Below the pieces are notes generated by a model that ran no database searches, was not told where the DNA came from, and was given only the letters and a program-made list of their open reading frames with translations. This document shows, one piece after another, positions 48,826 to 60,423 of a stretch of DNA of 64,000 nucleotides. Made by a program: the position numbers and the translations under genes. The number at the start of each line of letters is the position of its first letter. Position 1 is the first letter of the stretch. Origin of the DNA: Sarcocystis neurona (Eukaryota > Apicomplexa > Conoidasida > Eucoccidiorida > Sarcocystidae); the NCBI GenBank assembly GCA_000727475.1, contig KL647305.1, positions 2,489,255-2,553,254 on the forward strand, given 5' to 3'.

Positions 48826-50206
48826 GGTAACTACCAGTCTTTCTACACCCTCACCCCTTTGCATCCCGATTTCGAGAACTCTATTTATCTGCACAACGTT
48901 ATGCTCCCCATTTAGGACGAACTGTGGGGCTCACCTAACTGCTCATACATAGATTATTTGATACACTGTCTCCCCCCTGACGGTCCTTCCCTGCAGGCAT
49001 GCACGAAGGTCAGGTTCAACGTTTTATAAGTTCTGAATTAGTCGTTGTTACAACATGCAGGCTACGGCAATGAGTTCTGGAGCTTGTAGCCAACAAGGAT
49101 GAAATGTGACCGCCCTCATGTCCGCCCCCTTCTTAAAATCGAAACCATGTGCGGGACGGCGCGGGCCCCTCAGTCATTGAAGTCTTCAGTATTACGTGTC
49201 CACGTGGTCGAATTACAAGGACACACACGCACGCACACAGTTGAAATTGTGGCCTTCTGCGGCGTGGCTGCGCGGCAAAGAGTGGTGGAAAGCAACCGTC
49301 ACGCGGTGCGACATGACTGCAGAAGTGTCCACGTTTTGATGCAAACACGGCGCGTCCAATGAGGTCTGTGGGTGTCACCTTTCGCGGGGTCGTGGGACGC
49401 AGCAACAGAACAGCTTTTCCTCATCCCGTGCGTTCACGTCTTATCAAGAACAATGACGCGGACTCTCACTGGTACATTTCGTCACAGTGATTGTCTAGTG
49501 AAAGACAATCACTATTTCGGCGATCTCAACTCGTACTTACTACGTGCTTAGAGAGGGTGAGATATTCCTTGAGAAAGCCGAGTGAAGATAACGAAGGGAC
49601 ACGAGCAAGTACTACTAATGCTTACCGCACTGGTGTGTTCCACACTGGTGAAAGCCTTTGACAGCGGATCCGCTGCGCGTGCAGGTTCTGCCCTGGTAAC
49701 ATCCTCGCACTCTATTGTGCCTCGGGCCTGATCTAGACTCAGCTACGTTGTGGAAGTAGGGCTAATTCGCACGATAATGCTAAGAACTGAAGGCCTTGTC
49801 AACATTAAGTAACTCGCTGCTTCCTCGGCTTTCAGAGGCCCAGGAGGAAGTCGCGTAAACTTCGATATCTTTCTACAAGGAAGCCGCTGCAAAGGATGCT
49901 GCAGAATGCGCTGCACGTTGCTGTCTTCTGCAGTTGTAGCAGCCGGCTCCTTCGGAGTACCTCGTTGACGGAGTTGTGAAGACTGTATACCATAGTGAAC
50001 TGCTAAAAGCAACAACTGGGTCATGACTATGCTCTGGTGAGGAGATTTTAATCTACGTAGGGGGACAGGATGAAAGTATGCTTCTCAGCCCGATATCCCC
50101 CTGGAAGGTGACTACGTAGGTAATTCGAGTGCTACAGGTGCCCTTCAGTGAGACGTTCGACAGTTCTACCACCACCCTTGATTGTACGCCAGTCTACAAC
50201 TCTGTC
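48826..50206. other. No supported gene
   Basis: A minus-strand ATG frame at 50024-49743 starts with a signal-like MTQLLLLAVHYGIQSS and could be a first exon, but no partner exon was found. An 11-base-pair inverted repeat lies at 49486-49513. Nothing else is distinctive. Confidence 0.3.
49486..49513. other. Perfect 11-bp inverted repeat with 6-base loop
   Basis: AGTGATTGTCT at 49486-49496 is followed, after AGTGAA, by its exact reverse complement at 49503-49513. It could form a hairpin in RNA or be a chance palindrome. No U-tract or coding context assigns a function. Confidence 0.6.
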
Positions 50207-50455
50207 TTAGGACGGAAGGACAAAAATAAGCTCGTCGGAGTGGCCAGTTTTCTGTACATCAAGCAAGGCGACTCGTTCACCATCGACATATAGGGAATGA
50301 GGACTGAAAAAGGGGGGGTGGAGTGGCCACTGCCGCAGCAAACGTTGCCTTCCAATATTCGTAGTTCCTTCGAAACTCACTGCAGGTGTGTGACGCGGCA
50401 CTGCAACAACTGGCACGGGACAAATCGTACCGCCCTCTGTACGGTAGCCCGGACG
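50207..50455 (-). CDS. Possible terminal exon of an unidentified minus-strand gene
   Basis: The minus strand is open for 83 codons after a TAA and ends in TAA at 50207-50209. Composition looks strongly coding (VAVPRHTPAVSFEGTTNIG, SPHSLYVDGERVALLDVQK). The acceptor within the first few codons is not clear, and the upstream exons, which would lie beyond 50455 on the minus strand, were not found. Family unknown. Confidence 0.32.
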   Translation of the reverse strand, partial: RPGYRTEGGTICPVPVVAVPRHTPAVSFEGTTNIGRQRLLRQWPLHPPFFSPHSLYVDGERVALLDVQKTGHSDELIFVLPS

Positions 50456-50861
50456 TTATTGTGGGACAGGTTGTAGCCAAAAGTGGAAATGCCTGCAGAC
50501 CACTGTTCGCTGACAAACACTGCGTCTGAACGTTTCGCGTCCAAGCCGCACGCTTACGATCGTGTGTACCATCGACGTACTGCTTCTGGCGTCGGTTCCT
50601 TTTAGTTGCATTCTTTGCAACTACTTATGTGAAACGAGCGCTCATGGACAGCAACTGAGTTCAGGAGGAAAGAATACTCAGGTGGACCCGATGTTACGCG
50701 TTAGCATCGACCTAACTGCCAGTTGCCAGCGCATGGCGCCCTACAGGATACACGTCTTCGCTCATCTCTCTTTGGTATTTGAGCCCATATCACAGATATA
50801 TGAGAACATTTGTTTCCTAGTACAATCCACGATTTCGCCACCGTACGTCCCCGTCTTGCAG

Positions 50862-51243
50862 GTGCAGATTCACGGTGTAGCCGCTCTCGGCGACCAGGAA
50901 GAACCGCGCAACAGTGAGGGCATCGGGGTATTACAGCAGGCGCAGCAGGGGCGATACACCTGTATGACAGCAATTCGATTACGAATCAGTGCACACTCTG
51001 GTGCAACGAGCATGCGACATTAAACGAGATGCTTGCTGGTCTTATTCTGTATACGGGGACAGGGAAGCAGCTGCTCGTCACCGGGGGGAAGGGCGAAGCA
51101 ATGCGCAGTATCTTCATTCACCACCGGGGCCCGATTTTCCCTTGCGTCTTTGCTTTCTCCTTCCTCTTCCTCAGGAAATAATTCACACTCTTGACGCAGA
51201 AATAAGCAGCGATCAACGAGGTTATTGTCATCTCATTCGGCAT
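50862..51243 (+). CDS. Two spliced exons of an unidentified plus-strand gene
   Basis: Exon 50862-50927 follows CCCCGTCTTGCAG and ends at GGG|GTATTA in phase 0. Exon 51175-51243 follows a very strong acceptor (TTTCTCCTTCCTCTTCCTCAG) and ends at a consensus donor CAT|GTAAGC, also phase 0. The second exon reads EIIHTLDAEISSDQRGYCHL. Upstream (from about 50692) and downstream (51244-51579) frames are plausible continuations, and the downstream one contains the 40-base tandem duplication. No family is recognised. The splice signals, rather than similarity, are the main support. Confidence 0.38.
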
Positions 51244-51494
51244 GTAAGCACGGGAAATCGTTGCTCGTTGTCGGCGGCTAGAGCAGGACGATGCTTTGTG
51301 CAAAGTAATTCTTCACGCAGGACAGGAAGAGCAGTAGGGCCTGCGCACCTAACGACGTGCCGCTCACTTACAGAGACGATGCAGAGTTGTGCTGCTTTGC
51401 TATCTACACGGAACTTTAGACAACACTGGAGTTTACGCGCGTTACACCAGGTACTTCTAGTACCTGGTGCTCGCGCTGTGCTGATGCTAAAAAA

Positions 51495-51566
51495 GTGCAA
51501 CACGCCCAGTGGAGCAGGGCGGAACCTGAAAAAGGTGCAACACGCCCAGTGGAGCAGGGCGGAACC
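51495..51566. repeat. Tandem duplication, 40-base period
   Basis: A 32-base block beginning GTGCAACACGCCC at 51495-51526 is repeated exactly at 51535-51566. The 40-base period is not a multiple of three, so it would shift frame if coding. Confidence 0.95.
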
Positions 51567-54500
51567 GCCTCAGTTATGAAGCTAAGTGCTAAACTGCAGG
51601 TGCGACGTCTAATAAACCCAGATAAGAAGAGTAGCGCGTGAGGATGCGGCTTCGTCTGCAGTGACGCTGCTCGTAAATTATCGTGGTAAAAAAAACTACA
51701 TCTCACGGTAACCGGTGACGTCACCTTCTCCTTCTGACGTGGACAACTTCTGCGGTACGCACTGGCTGACATTCTGTGTGACTTCAGCCTGTCGACCCAC
51801 CACCCCCTGAAAACTGGTTGTGTGTTACTTACTTGAGTAATCCACAGCTGGGAGGTTCCGTATATGACTCGTGCGATCCACGTTGGAAGCTCCACAGATC
51901 ACTGGTTTGAATATACCAGGGTATACTGGGCAGAGCGCCCCTCCGAAGAGCACGCACAATGGGTATTGTATACTTTTGTTGTGGGTAAACTCGCGACCTG
52001 AAACGCACTGCATTCAACTTCTTAAATATTTTACTTTGGTATAGGGTGGCTGTGTAGCACAAAGCGTCAGTTGCGACCAAATTGTGAAATGCATCGAGTG
52101 GAAACGAGATTCATGTCACGGGACGAATGTAGGAACATTCAGTACGCAGGGCGCTTACGCAAGCAGCCCTGATGTAATCGTCGATCCGGTGCAAGTAAAC
52201 TTCTAGCGCACTTTACAACCACGAAGCTAAGTAGTAAATACCGTACGGTGAGCGGGCAGGTGTAAAATGCAAGGCGCTCTCAACAATCTGTGGCTTACGC
52301 CAAAATCAATACCATGTGGGCCCTGAGGAAGCTACCTGCCGTTTTGCGAGGTAACAAGTAGGTCCGAAGGAGTTGTGCAGGAGGCTTACGTTGGCGGTGA
52401 AACCATTAGTGCAGCTGAGGGGACAGCATCCTCTGCGTAGAAATCTGCTAGGCCTGATGAATACACGCACGTAACGTACTACGATTGACAGGGAATAACA
52501 AGAATGACCTGGAGTCACTTGACTTAGAACAGAATACAATTTGGAGTAAGTTGCTCGCTTCGCTCCCGTCAACTTCTTGGGGCACAGCAGCACACAGGCA
52601 AGCTGCACCCAGTTTCACCTACTGGTAGGGAGAATAGGACATGAGGTTTCCGTTTGGACGTAACCTACGCTATTGCATGTGGTGTGCGCTTGGTGCGTCC
52701 ATGCGGATTTCTGGTTTGTGCGCGGTGTAGTCCGCCGGGCTGAACTAAGCTGCGACGACAAAGTTAGTTGAAGCGCACGAGTTGTTGCATAGATCGCAGA
52801 GATCGCTGTATGCTCCACTCCTCCAAGATATACCAAGAGGCCCACTAAGGGCAGGCGCAGGTGTGACACAGCGTGTTGATCGGTAGTGACGCATGCAAAG
52901 TGAAACGTGGAAGTTTGAGTTATCGCCGGAAGTGCACTGCTTTCTTTGTTCGTTTTTCACGCTCGTGTTTTCCGACAGCGGAGCCGCACGGAGGCGTCCG
53001 TCAGATGTACGCGTTGTGACCGAGAAAAGACGATGGAGGTCGTACGGCGGTGCTCGGGAGTGTCACCGCACGCGCCTTCCGTCGGGAGCACAACCTACAC
53101 GCCTGTAGGACACGGAGATGCGCGTTTAAAAAGACAATTTTAGAAGCGGTGAATCTTCTATGCAGCTGCGCCGAGAAGCGTGAACGGAGTTGGAGTTTCT
53201 TGATGTGACCGCAGTTGCAGGCTTAGTGTCAACGGCTCCAGCAGTTGTCACCTGGAGACGTAGGTACTCGGCCACAGCATTGAGCGGCTGTGTTGGGCTC
53301 AGTTCCTTTATGTGACGAAGCTTCCTCCGCTTTGCGAAGTCGACAACGCAGTGGCAGATTGCAGCCTTGTTTTGTTGGACTCTACGTAAAGGCGCTGGCG
53401 CAGGGGCGTCGGAGCTACAAGTACGACTTGCGTCGGCCCGCGTGCAACCTAAAGCGGCGGTGCACCTCCTAGCTGGTGCCGTTTTCTATTGGTTGTGGGG
53501 CTGCGTCCTTCCTCCTGGCTCACCATTTGTCCGCTGAGCAAGCAACGACCCAACAAAGAGTTGCATACCGACAGCCACAGCACACCAATTCGTGACCAGT
53601 GGCGGTCAGTGACAGTCCGTGCAGCAACAAATTCCAAAGATACTTATAGCACAAGTCGTGTCGAGGCACGTGTTTTGGTACCATTTTGCATGGGGTCGCG
53701 CTAGCCGAAATATGATTTGGGAGTGTCGGATATTAGCGCTATTGGCTGGGCCTGTGGGTATTGTGGTGCTCCTGTCTTTGGACAGTGTACGGTAACCACA
53801 GCGAGCGTTGTTTTGGACGTCTGAACAGTCTCTGTAGCGGCTCACAAGAGCCCGCGCGGAGTGCTCCGCCCTGCTTAAGACAACATGAGAGGAGGAGCCG
53901 TGTCCAGCTCACGCGGAAATAGACGATTCAGGCCCCGATCGATTGTCCTTGATTGAGTCCTTACGCGCAGGGCATTTTGCCTGAGTGCCGCTGACTTGCT
54001 GAGAACGATATTAGGCTAGGTCGGTACCAAGGTGCTCTGCATGCGTCTCGCTGCATTTTGCTCGCCTCACTGGTACAGTACCCTTATATGCGTCGCTTGA
54101 TGCTCTTTCTTTCTCTCGTTGTCCCCTCTGTCGCGAGACAGGTGCTGAGTGCTGCTATTTCGATCATGCTCTTGAAACTCTGGCAACAAAATCGATCTAG
54201 GAGGGAGGAGCGTGTAGGGCAGCGCAGCATCAGATGATACGCAGCCGCAATCACCTTGTGGTGTGTATATTGGTCGTGTGGAGTGGTCACGTGTTCTGCT
54301 TACGAGTGCTCACATGTTCTATGAAAATATCTGCTTCAACTTGCGAGTACTTTGGCGGTGCACTACGTGTACATGCACTTTGGCGCACGCACAAGGGAGG
54401 GGGGCGCGTACTTTCAGTTCCACGTGCACACGTGTGTCTGTTTTTGTCGGTGTGTGCACACAAATATCTGCCCTTGCCTGCATGGGCGCTTTGGATATCC

Positions 54501-55714
54501 CCACTCATGCAGATGGAGCTTAGCTGAATTCCTGAAAAGCGCGTCTGCTTTTAGATGCTTCCGGACTTTTGTACGCTGCCTTTCTTGCACAAACGCCCCT
54601 ACGGCTGCTTGTAGCCCTGCCGTGCACGACGTTGTTTGTACTTGCGGTCACCCGGACTCGACAGTACCACTGCCTACGTATGCCTATATCATTCAGCAAT
54701 TTGTGTGCGTGCAATGCACGTTGATCCTGGTATTTGCCCGAGTCTCTAGCTGCGAATTATTGCAGCTGCTGGTGGGAAAGTGAACACTTCTGCACGCCAA
54801 CGATTATGCATGTGAGTTGATGCCTGCGTTGGTCCCTGAATGCATGTGCTGCCAAGTGCTTCTGCATTTTAACGTCTATACAAATAAAGGTGCGAAGGTT
54901 CAACGCCCGCCTGCATACACTTGTGAACGTTATCATGTGGTTCCCGATGCATGCAGAACTTTGGACTGACCACTAACGCTGCGCGTCAGAAGCCGTGAGC
55001 GCTGATGTTCACGCAGACTAAGATGTTGGCGAAATAGAATAAGATTTTGAGAACTTGCCCCCCTCGCAAGAGGTTTTGGCGTTATTCGTGGGGTCTGAGG
55101 ATGGCCTCTCTACACAGACTTGGAAAGAGTGTACGTATGAGATTGCGAGGAGGCTGTACTTGCAGATGGTATGAAGAGAAACCCGGTGTGGTGAAAAAGT
55201 ATATTGCCTGAAGCGATTTTCACGGATGGCTGGTGATAAGTCTTTTGGAGACGTTTCGAATAAGGTCAGTAGGACTGCGGAAACTTTCAGCGAGTCTCTT
55301 GCGTAGTGGGTCTGAGAATACCTGCGCAGCTCACTCTCCCGAAGAGCACCTGGGAAGGGATCATTGAAGGATAATGTAGAATGACTTGAGGAAATGCAGT
55401 CTGTGCACATGTTAAACAACGCTAGAAGCTGGCGATTGCAGGACTTTACACAAGAACGCTAGCCGGGAAAAGCTGTGCCCTATCTTTTGCGTAAGACGAA
55501 TTATTATCTCGTGGGTGTCCCCGATGCAGAAGTTCTTCTATTCTGACGCATCTCAACTTGGACGACGTGCAGCATTCAGCGGAGGCTGCCTGGATTCACA
55601 GTTTAGGTACACCTGTGATTCTGTGCTGGATGGAGAACAGCGTGTTCGAATGTGGCTGCTCTCTCATCTGTTCGGACGCAGTAGAACTTCTGTGTTTATG
55701 AAGTTGCAGAGCCA
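51567..55714. other. No supported gene
   Basis: Many short ORFs are present, none with a domain. A minus-strand frame at 55419-55018 (LSFNDPFPGALRESELRRYS) has coding-like composition but no recognised ends. No RNA genes or long repeats were seen. Confidence 0.35.
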
Positions 55715-55856
55715 CAGAAAGGAACCTTTCAGCTGGTGCGAGAGTGGAGCTATCACAGGATGAATCTAAAGGGAGAATTTAGGTGCAGAAAGGAACCTTT
55801 CAGCTGGTGCGAGAGTGGAGGTATCACAGGATGAATCTAAAGGGAGAATTTAGGTG
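55715..55856. repeat. Recent 71-bp tandem duplication
   Basis: Two adjacent 71-base copies (55715-55785 and 55786-55856), both beginning CAGAAAGGAACC, differ at a single base (GAGCTATC versus GAGGTATC). The near identity indicates a recent event. Confidence 0.97.
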
Positions 55857-56499
55857 CTGCACTTGAGACAGCGTAGTAGCTGCTGTGACAGATGGAGGGC
55901 CTGACACAACTTGAAAATTTTCGCAGCTGAAAATTCGAGATTCCTGGAAATATCTATCGACTGCTGGAGCTCCGCAGTAAAGATTACGGCTTGTCTCCGC
56001 TTCACTGAATCTGAAAGTAAAAAGGGGATTTTCACTCGGAAGAAGCGGTGGAATGAGGCGCGCTAAAAACTGTAGCATCTGTACAATACTGCACACTTCA
56101 GCGCCTTCGTATGTTGAACAGTGACGGGTGAAGTTCTACAACTTGAGTGAAGATACGTGGCAGCGGAGAGGCGGAAATAGGGACTGCTTGGCTCGGCTAG
56201 TAGCCGCATATTCAGGCACCCTACAAGAGAAGTAGAGACAAAGGAACGAAACGTAGGGGAGGACAGCGATGATGAGATACGAAAGCGACTGAAGTGCTAC
56301 CATGATACGAAAGAAGAGACTGCTTCTTTCTGACCGTAGAGTCCTTTGAAGGTCTTTTTTTTCAACGAGTAGGCAACATGCACAACATGCTTTCTCGCAA
56401 GCTGTTGCTACCTTAGCTCCACGTTTCACCAACGGACAAACTAGGAGATCCTTATAGCATGTTTGCATGCTATGTGAGCCTGCCGTGGCAAGGTGGGAG

Positions 56500-57652
56500 A
56501 GACGTAAAGTGATAGCACAGGCAGTAGGACACGCAGCACAGCAGCCTGCACAGAAGTACACACTGTAGGTGCGGCGGTCGTAAGAAGCGAAACAGCAGTA
56601 CAAGTGGCAGCACACTCTCCAACGCAAGCATCAGCCACATAAACATCACCGCACCAGTGGCACCAGAAGCACAACATACAGGACCAACAGAACTATAAGC
56701 AGCAGTAGCACTCGAGACGCAGTAGACGCCAAAGCAGCAGACGAGAGCGGCTGCAGAACAGACTCCAGTTGAATAAGCAGCGGTAAAAGAAGCACACGGC
56801 AATAAGACAAGGCACAGCAGGAGAGCAGATCGCAGCAGCCGTGGCTGCACACACAGCAGCAGCAGCTGAAGTGTCAGCGTCAAAGAGGTCACCGGCAGAA
56901 GCAGCACAAAGAGGCGGCCAGATCGACAAACGGAAACAGGGGGCAGCAGCTGCCGCACAACAAGTAGCAACGGCGAAGCAAAAGCAACCGAACACATCGC
57001 AAACGACGCAGCGCGGCACAACAGGAAGAGATCAGGAGCTAAACTAGGAGGGACACGAGGAGGAGCGCAGCAGCAGCAGCAGTACCGGCACTAACACCAG
57101 CGGCAGCAGGAGCGACACAGAAATTGTGGAAGAAGCAGCACAAGAAGCACAGCAACAGCAGCGCCGGAAACACCAGCCGTTGAAGAGGTTGCAGGAGGAG
57201 GCCCGCCGCAAGGGGCGCCAACAGTGGGAAATGGTAGCACCGGCAGCACGTGTCGCAGCATGGAGACCACTTGTACCTGCAGAAGAAGCACCAACATTTG
57301 CCTAAGAAGCGCGCCTCACTCGAATCATACGAAGGAGGAGCATACGCGATAGCAGCGCTGGCAAAAGTGACGTCGGCAGCTACGCAGCATGCACCCGGAC
57401 TACGAACACAAGAAACAGTAGACGTTGCACCACATGTCGCGATCGAACAGGAATCATCATATGCGTTAGCATAAAAGGTAGTGGCGGCACCACAAGGTAC
57501 CGCATCAGCCCCAGAACCACAGTGTTTGGAACACACGCAGTGGTAGCACAAACAGAGGCAGTAGCACGAGCTACCGCAGCAGCAAAAGCAGCAACAGCGG
57601 GACCGTGTGTAACGGGATAGTTGAGAACAAAGTTTTCGGCTCGAACTATCAC
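56500..57652 (+). pseudogene. GCA-rich tract reading as a decayed low-complexity coding region
   Basis: The plus strand is dominated by GCA, CAG, ACA and GAA words and reads as Ala/Gln/Glu/Thr-rich peptide in successive segments: TAPVAPEAQHTGPTEL near 56665, AHTAAAAEVSASKRSPAEAA at 56841-56900, EEAAQEAQQQQRRK near 57130, AALAKVTSAATQHAPG near 57355 and VARATAAAKAATAGP near 57585. These are separated by in-frame TAA or TAG codons (for example 56784, 57045, 57302) and by frame changes. Such homopolymeric amino-acid repeats are typical of eimeriid proteins, so this may be a pseudogene, exons of a gapped gene, or a degenerate non-coding GCA array. The minus strand is open for long stretches only because stop codons are rare there; its Cys/Leu-rich translation is a shadow. 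Confidence 0.4.
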
Positions 57653-58374
57653 AATCGCTGCTTACCAACCTGAACCAGGGAGTCCCTTGGTGAGAAGAGG
57701 ATCGTCCGCCTCGTCCTGAACCCACGTTTTACACCGTCGTGCGTGTTTGGGAGCGTATGTGAGATAAGATGCATTCACCTGCCCAGGTAGGTGTGGACGC
57801 GCTTCTCTGTAGCATTTCCGGAATATTCAAAGGTATGTGGGTGCCTCTGTACTTATTTTTCCGTCGAAAATGGGTACGACGTAAGGCTGTGTCGCCTTGG
57901 TATAGTGCACGTGTAACATTTGTCGTGCGTGTGCGGTAGAGTTTTACAGAGGGACACACTGCGACCTGAACGCAAATGTAGTTCATTTTGTGTATACAGG
58001 TGTGTCTGTGTGTTCTTCCTGGTACGCAGTTCGCATGAGCAGACCCAGCGTAGTCTCGCAAGGAGGGTGTGTGAACTTTTACTTTCATACACGTGCTGTG
58101 TAGTCGCATACACAGAACGACAATCGCGTTTAGATGAACCGCACAAGTTGAGTCTCCGTTTGCAACCTGGGTCTTTTTGGCCCGATTAACAAGAAGCAAC
58201 ATTTTGCATTTTTATTTTGAAGCAAGACGCAGGTTGCGGGTGTACTGGTCTACTCCTTTGGTCTGCGGCTGGCTGTTACAAAACACAGCGTGACTGCCAA
58301 GCACGCAGCTCCGCGACGCTGTGCAGCTACGAACAGCGGATTCTCAACCACTTTTCAAGTCTCCCCAGGACACC
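57653..58374. other. No gene seen
   Basis: Spacer between the GCA-rich tract and the ORF starting at 58971 on the minus strand. Only short overlapping ORFs are present. Confidence 0.4.
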
Positions 58375-58971
58375 CTAATTGTTAGGGAAACAATTTACAC
58401 ACGTGCGTGTAAATGTTCTCCTCCAGCCTCTTGCACAGTAGCAAGACTCTGGAAAGCTCGCTGGGGTGGCGAATTGATTCGGTATCACGATATTGTTGCT
58501 GCAAAGGAGAGATCGCAAGAGTAAATCCCCGACGTTGCTAATGAGTGTGCGCCCGCCGCCCTGACTATCCTGGTCCACGTGTACGAATTGCAGACAGTTG
58601 CGAGCATCGACGCAAGAATATTTTTTACCTGTGATGAGTTCAGCGGCGCGTACCCCGCGTCCGTGATCCCCACAGAAGGCGGTGGTGAATTTGGTGAGCC
58701 CGCTGCAACCATTCGAATCTGTGCGGAATAGTGAGATACAGGTGCACACAAAAGTATCTAAGTACTTATTATTCTGCGGCTTCATCCTAAATCTCATATA
58801 CAGTGCGCAGGACGCACTGCCCTGCGTCCTGAAATGTCCTGGCTCCTGAAGTGCTAAAAGTGGTCGCGTGTAGTCCCTTTCCAATGCGCTGGGTGAAGAA
58901 AACCAGCCCAAATACACCGTCGCGTATAATCCACCAAAAACGCCACAAATCGATGTGCACCAACTGCGCAT
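58375..58971 (-). CDS. Candidate secreted or membrane-anchored Cys-rich protein, single ORF
   Basis: This ATG-initiated frame encodes 198 residues and ends in TAA. Residues 1-28 are hydrophobic with Cys and Gly (SICGVFGGLYATVYLGWF), like a signal peptide or signal anchor. About a dozen Cys residues follow (for example CTCISLF, CVDARNCLQF, CYC near the end), suggesting disulphide bonds if secreted. A possible donor (ACAG|GTAAAAAA, after ELITG) could shorten the last part. I do not see the conserved pattern of eimeriid TA4-type surface antigens. Function unknown. Confidence 0.3.
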   Translation of the reverse strand: MRSWCTSICGVFGGLYATVYLGWFSSPSALERDYTRPLLALQEPGHFRTQGSASCALYMRFRMKPQNNKYLDTFVCTCISLFRTDSNGCSGLTKFTTAFCGDHGRGVRAAELITGKKYSCVDARNCLQFVHVDQDSQGGGRTLISNVGDLLLRSLLCSNNIVIPNQFATPASFPESCYCARGWRRTFTRTCVNCFPNN

Positions 58972-59258
58972 CTAGTGGGACGATTCCTCCCGCGCGAAAG
59001 GCGTGAACTCTGTTGATTCCTGGAAACTGTTAGCAGCATATATCAGGTGACATATGTCACACGCAGCTCCCCTTGCCAATACAGCTAACAATATCTGCTT
59101 GCGCAGAAGCGGTGCAGATGTATTGAAATTGTAGCAGTGATGGGTCTGCACCCCTCAGTGATGGCTGCCACAATCCTTTCCCTCGTACTATGAAGGTCAC
59201 GTTCGTGGCGTGCGTGCCTGAGCGGAACTTGCGTCGGCGTCACTTCACGGAGTGAGCT

Positions 59259-59540
59259 GTGGCCGCGGCAACACCTGAGCAGCGCGCCTGGCCGCGCTCA
59301 AATGTTTACCGAAAAGAGACGTCCAGCAGTCAACAGATACCTCTCACTGCTCAGACACAGTTCGGCCCGCAAAATACACGATGTAGGACTGCTTACCTGG
59401 AGAAGGGTTTGATTTTTTGTGAGCACTCAAGCAAAATCATACTTGATACAGAGCCCTCGGCCTCCTTGACGTCCCCTGCATCAGGCGAAGAAAACGCCGC
59501 GAAGGCTAGTATCGGCCCAGTATTACATCATGAGTGTTAA
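59259..59540 (+). CDS. Possible plus-strand exon, function unknown
   Basis: An open frame of 93 codons ending in TAA, with convincing composition (RSNVYRKETSSSQQIPLTAQ, SASLTSPASGEENAAKASIG). It begins at GTG after an in-frame TGA, so if real it is an exon whose acceptor lies near 59245-59275. No domain is recognised. Confidence 0.27.
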   Translation: MAAATPEQRAWPRSNVYRKETSSSQQIPLTAQTQFGPQNTRCRTAYLEKGLIFCEHSSKIILDTEPSASLTSPASGEENAAKASIGPVLHHEC

Positions 59541-59958
59541 AGTGTTGAAGCAGCGGGAAGTGGCGACGACTAAGTACCTGTCTCGACTTGTTCGCCGTAA
59601 ACCATAGAGTTAGCTTCTCAAAATTCCTGCTCATACAATGGGTCTGTATATTAGCGTGTCACGCGTGCACCTGCGGGTTAGCGACTACGATTTTTGATTG
59701 GCGACAGCCATGCTGCAATCTGGGGTGCCTCTACGGAGGGCGGCAGTGGACCTATCTATACATTGTGCGCGCGTATCTTATTCGTCGGCATGCGACGCAT
59801 TGCAGACACGAACCCGATGTACTAGGAGGCTTCAGAAATCCCCGGCCGCCAGACGTCCCCTCACACGTAGACAAGAAAGCTGAGTATGTTGTACATCGGG
59901 CTCGTTTATGCGTCCGCACAACGCTAAGAAGACAGTAGGTTTTTTCATTTCTACGGTA

Positions 59959-60402
59959 TCAATCTCTAAACATTTTTCCGCCGTCCTTCCAAAACTGCAG
60001 AATGCGGGACCGTTTGACATCGGGGCGTGCGTCCCGAAACCCACGCAAGCTTGGCAAATTGTACGAGAACAGTTGGTGTTTGAAAACGCCTGCGTTCACT
60101 GCCCGAGTAAAGCTGAGGACGCAGGATGAATTTATGTGAACTGTCACGCGCGAGGGTCGACATTTTCTCATCTTCTGCTGTTTGCAGCGTGAATTCATCC
60201 TCTCCGCGACCATATAAAAACGAACAAGCACTGCGAAGACGTTGGCTCGCACTTCTTGCGACGGCCCTGTTGCTGTCTCTTGCGAGTATGAACCGCTTTT
60301 TTTGACAGGAAACGATAGCGATGCAAACGCCCTTTCTGCGCAGTTGCTGACACGTCTATTATCGACGCAGAGGGTCTCCAAATTAACACCAAATACCGGC
60401 AT
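59959..60402 (-). CDS. Possible small basic protein, function unknown
   Basis: From the first ATG (60402) the minus strand encodes 147 residues to a stop at 59959. The peptide is basic with scattered Cys, includes VRANVFAVLVRFYMVAERMN and a Lys/Arg-rich CKQQKMRKCRPSR, and has no signal peptide or recognised domain. Support is the open frame alone. Confidence 0.25.
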   Translation of the reverse strand: MPVFGVNLETLCVDNRRVSNCAERAFASLSFPVKKSGSYSQETATGPSQEVRANVFAVLVRFYMVAERMNSRCKQQKMRKCRPSRVTVHINSSCVLSFTRAVNAGVFKHQLFSYNLPSLRGFRDARPDVKRSRILQFWKDGGKMFRD

Positions 60403-60423
60403 TCTCTCCCCCCCATAATGCAC

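Noticed and set aside
56136..57725. Long Cys/Leu-rich minus-strand ORFs (228, 183 and 163 codons)
   Set aside because: They lie opposite GCA/CAG-rich plus-strand sequence, where minus-strand stops are rare; the runs of Cys and Leu are the expected antisense shadow.
58375..58971. TA4/SAG-type eimeriid surface antigen
   Set aside because: There is a signal-like start and Cys residues, but I do not see the conserved Cys spacing and motifs of that family.
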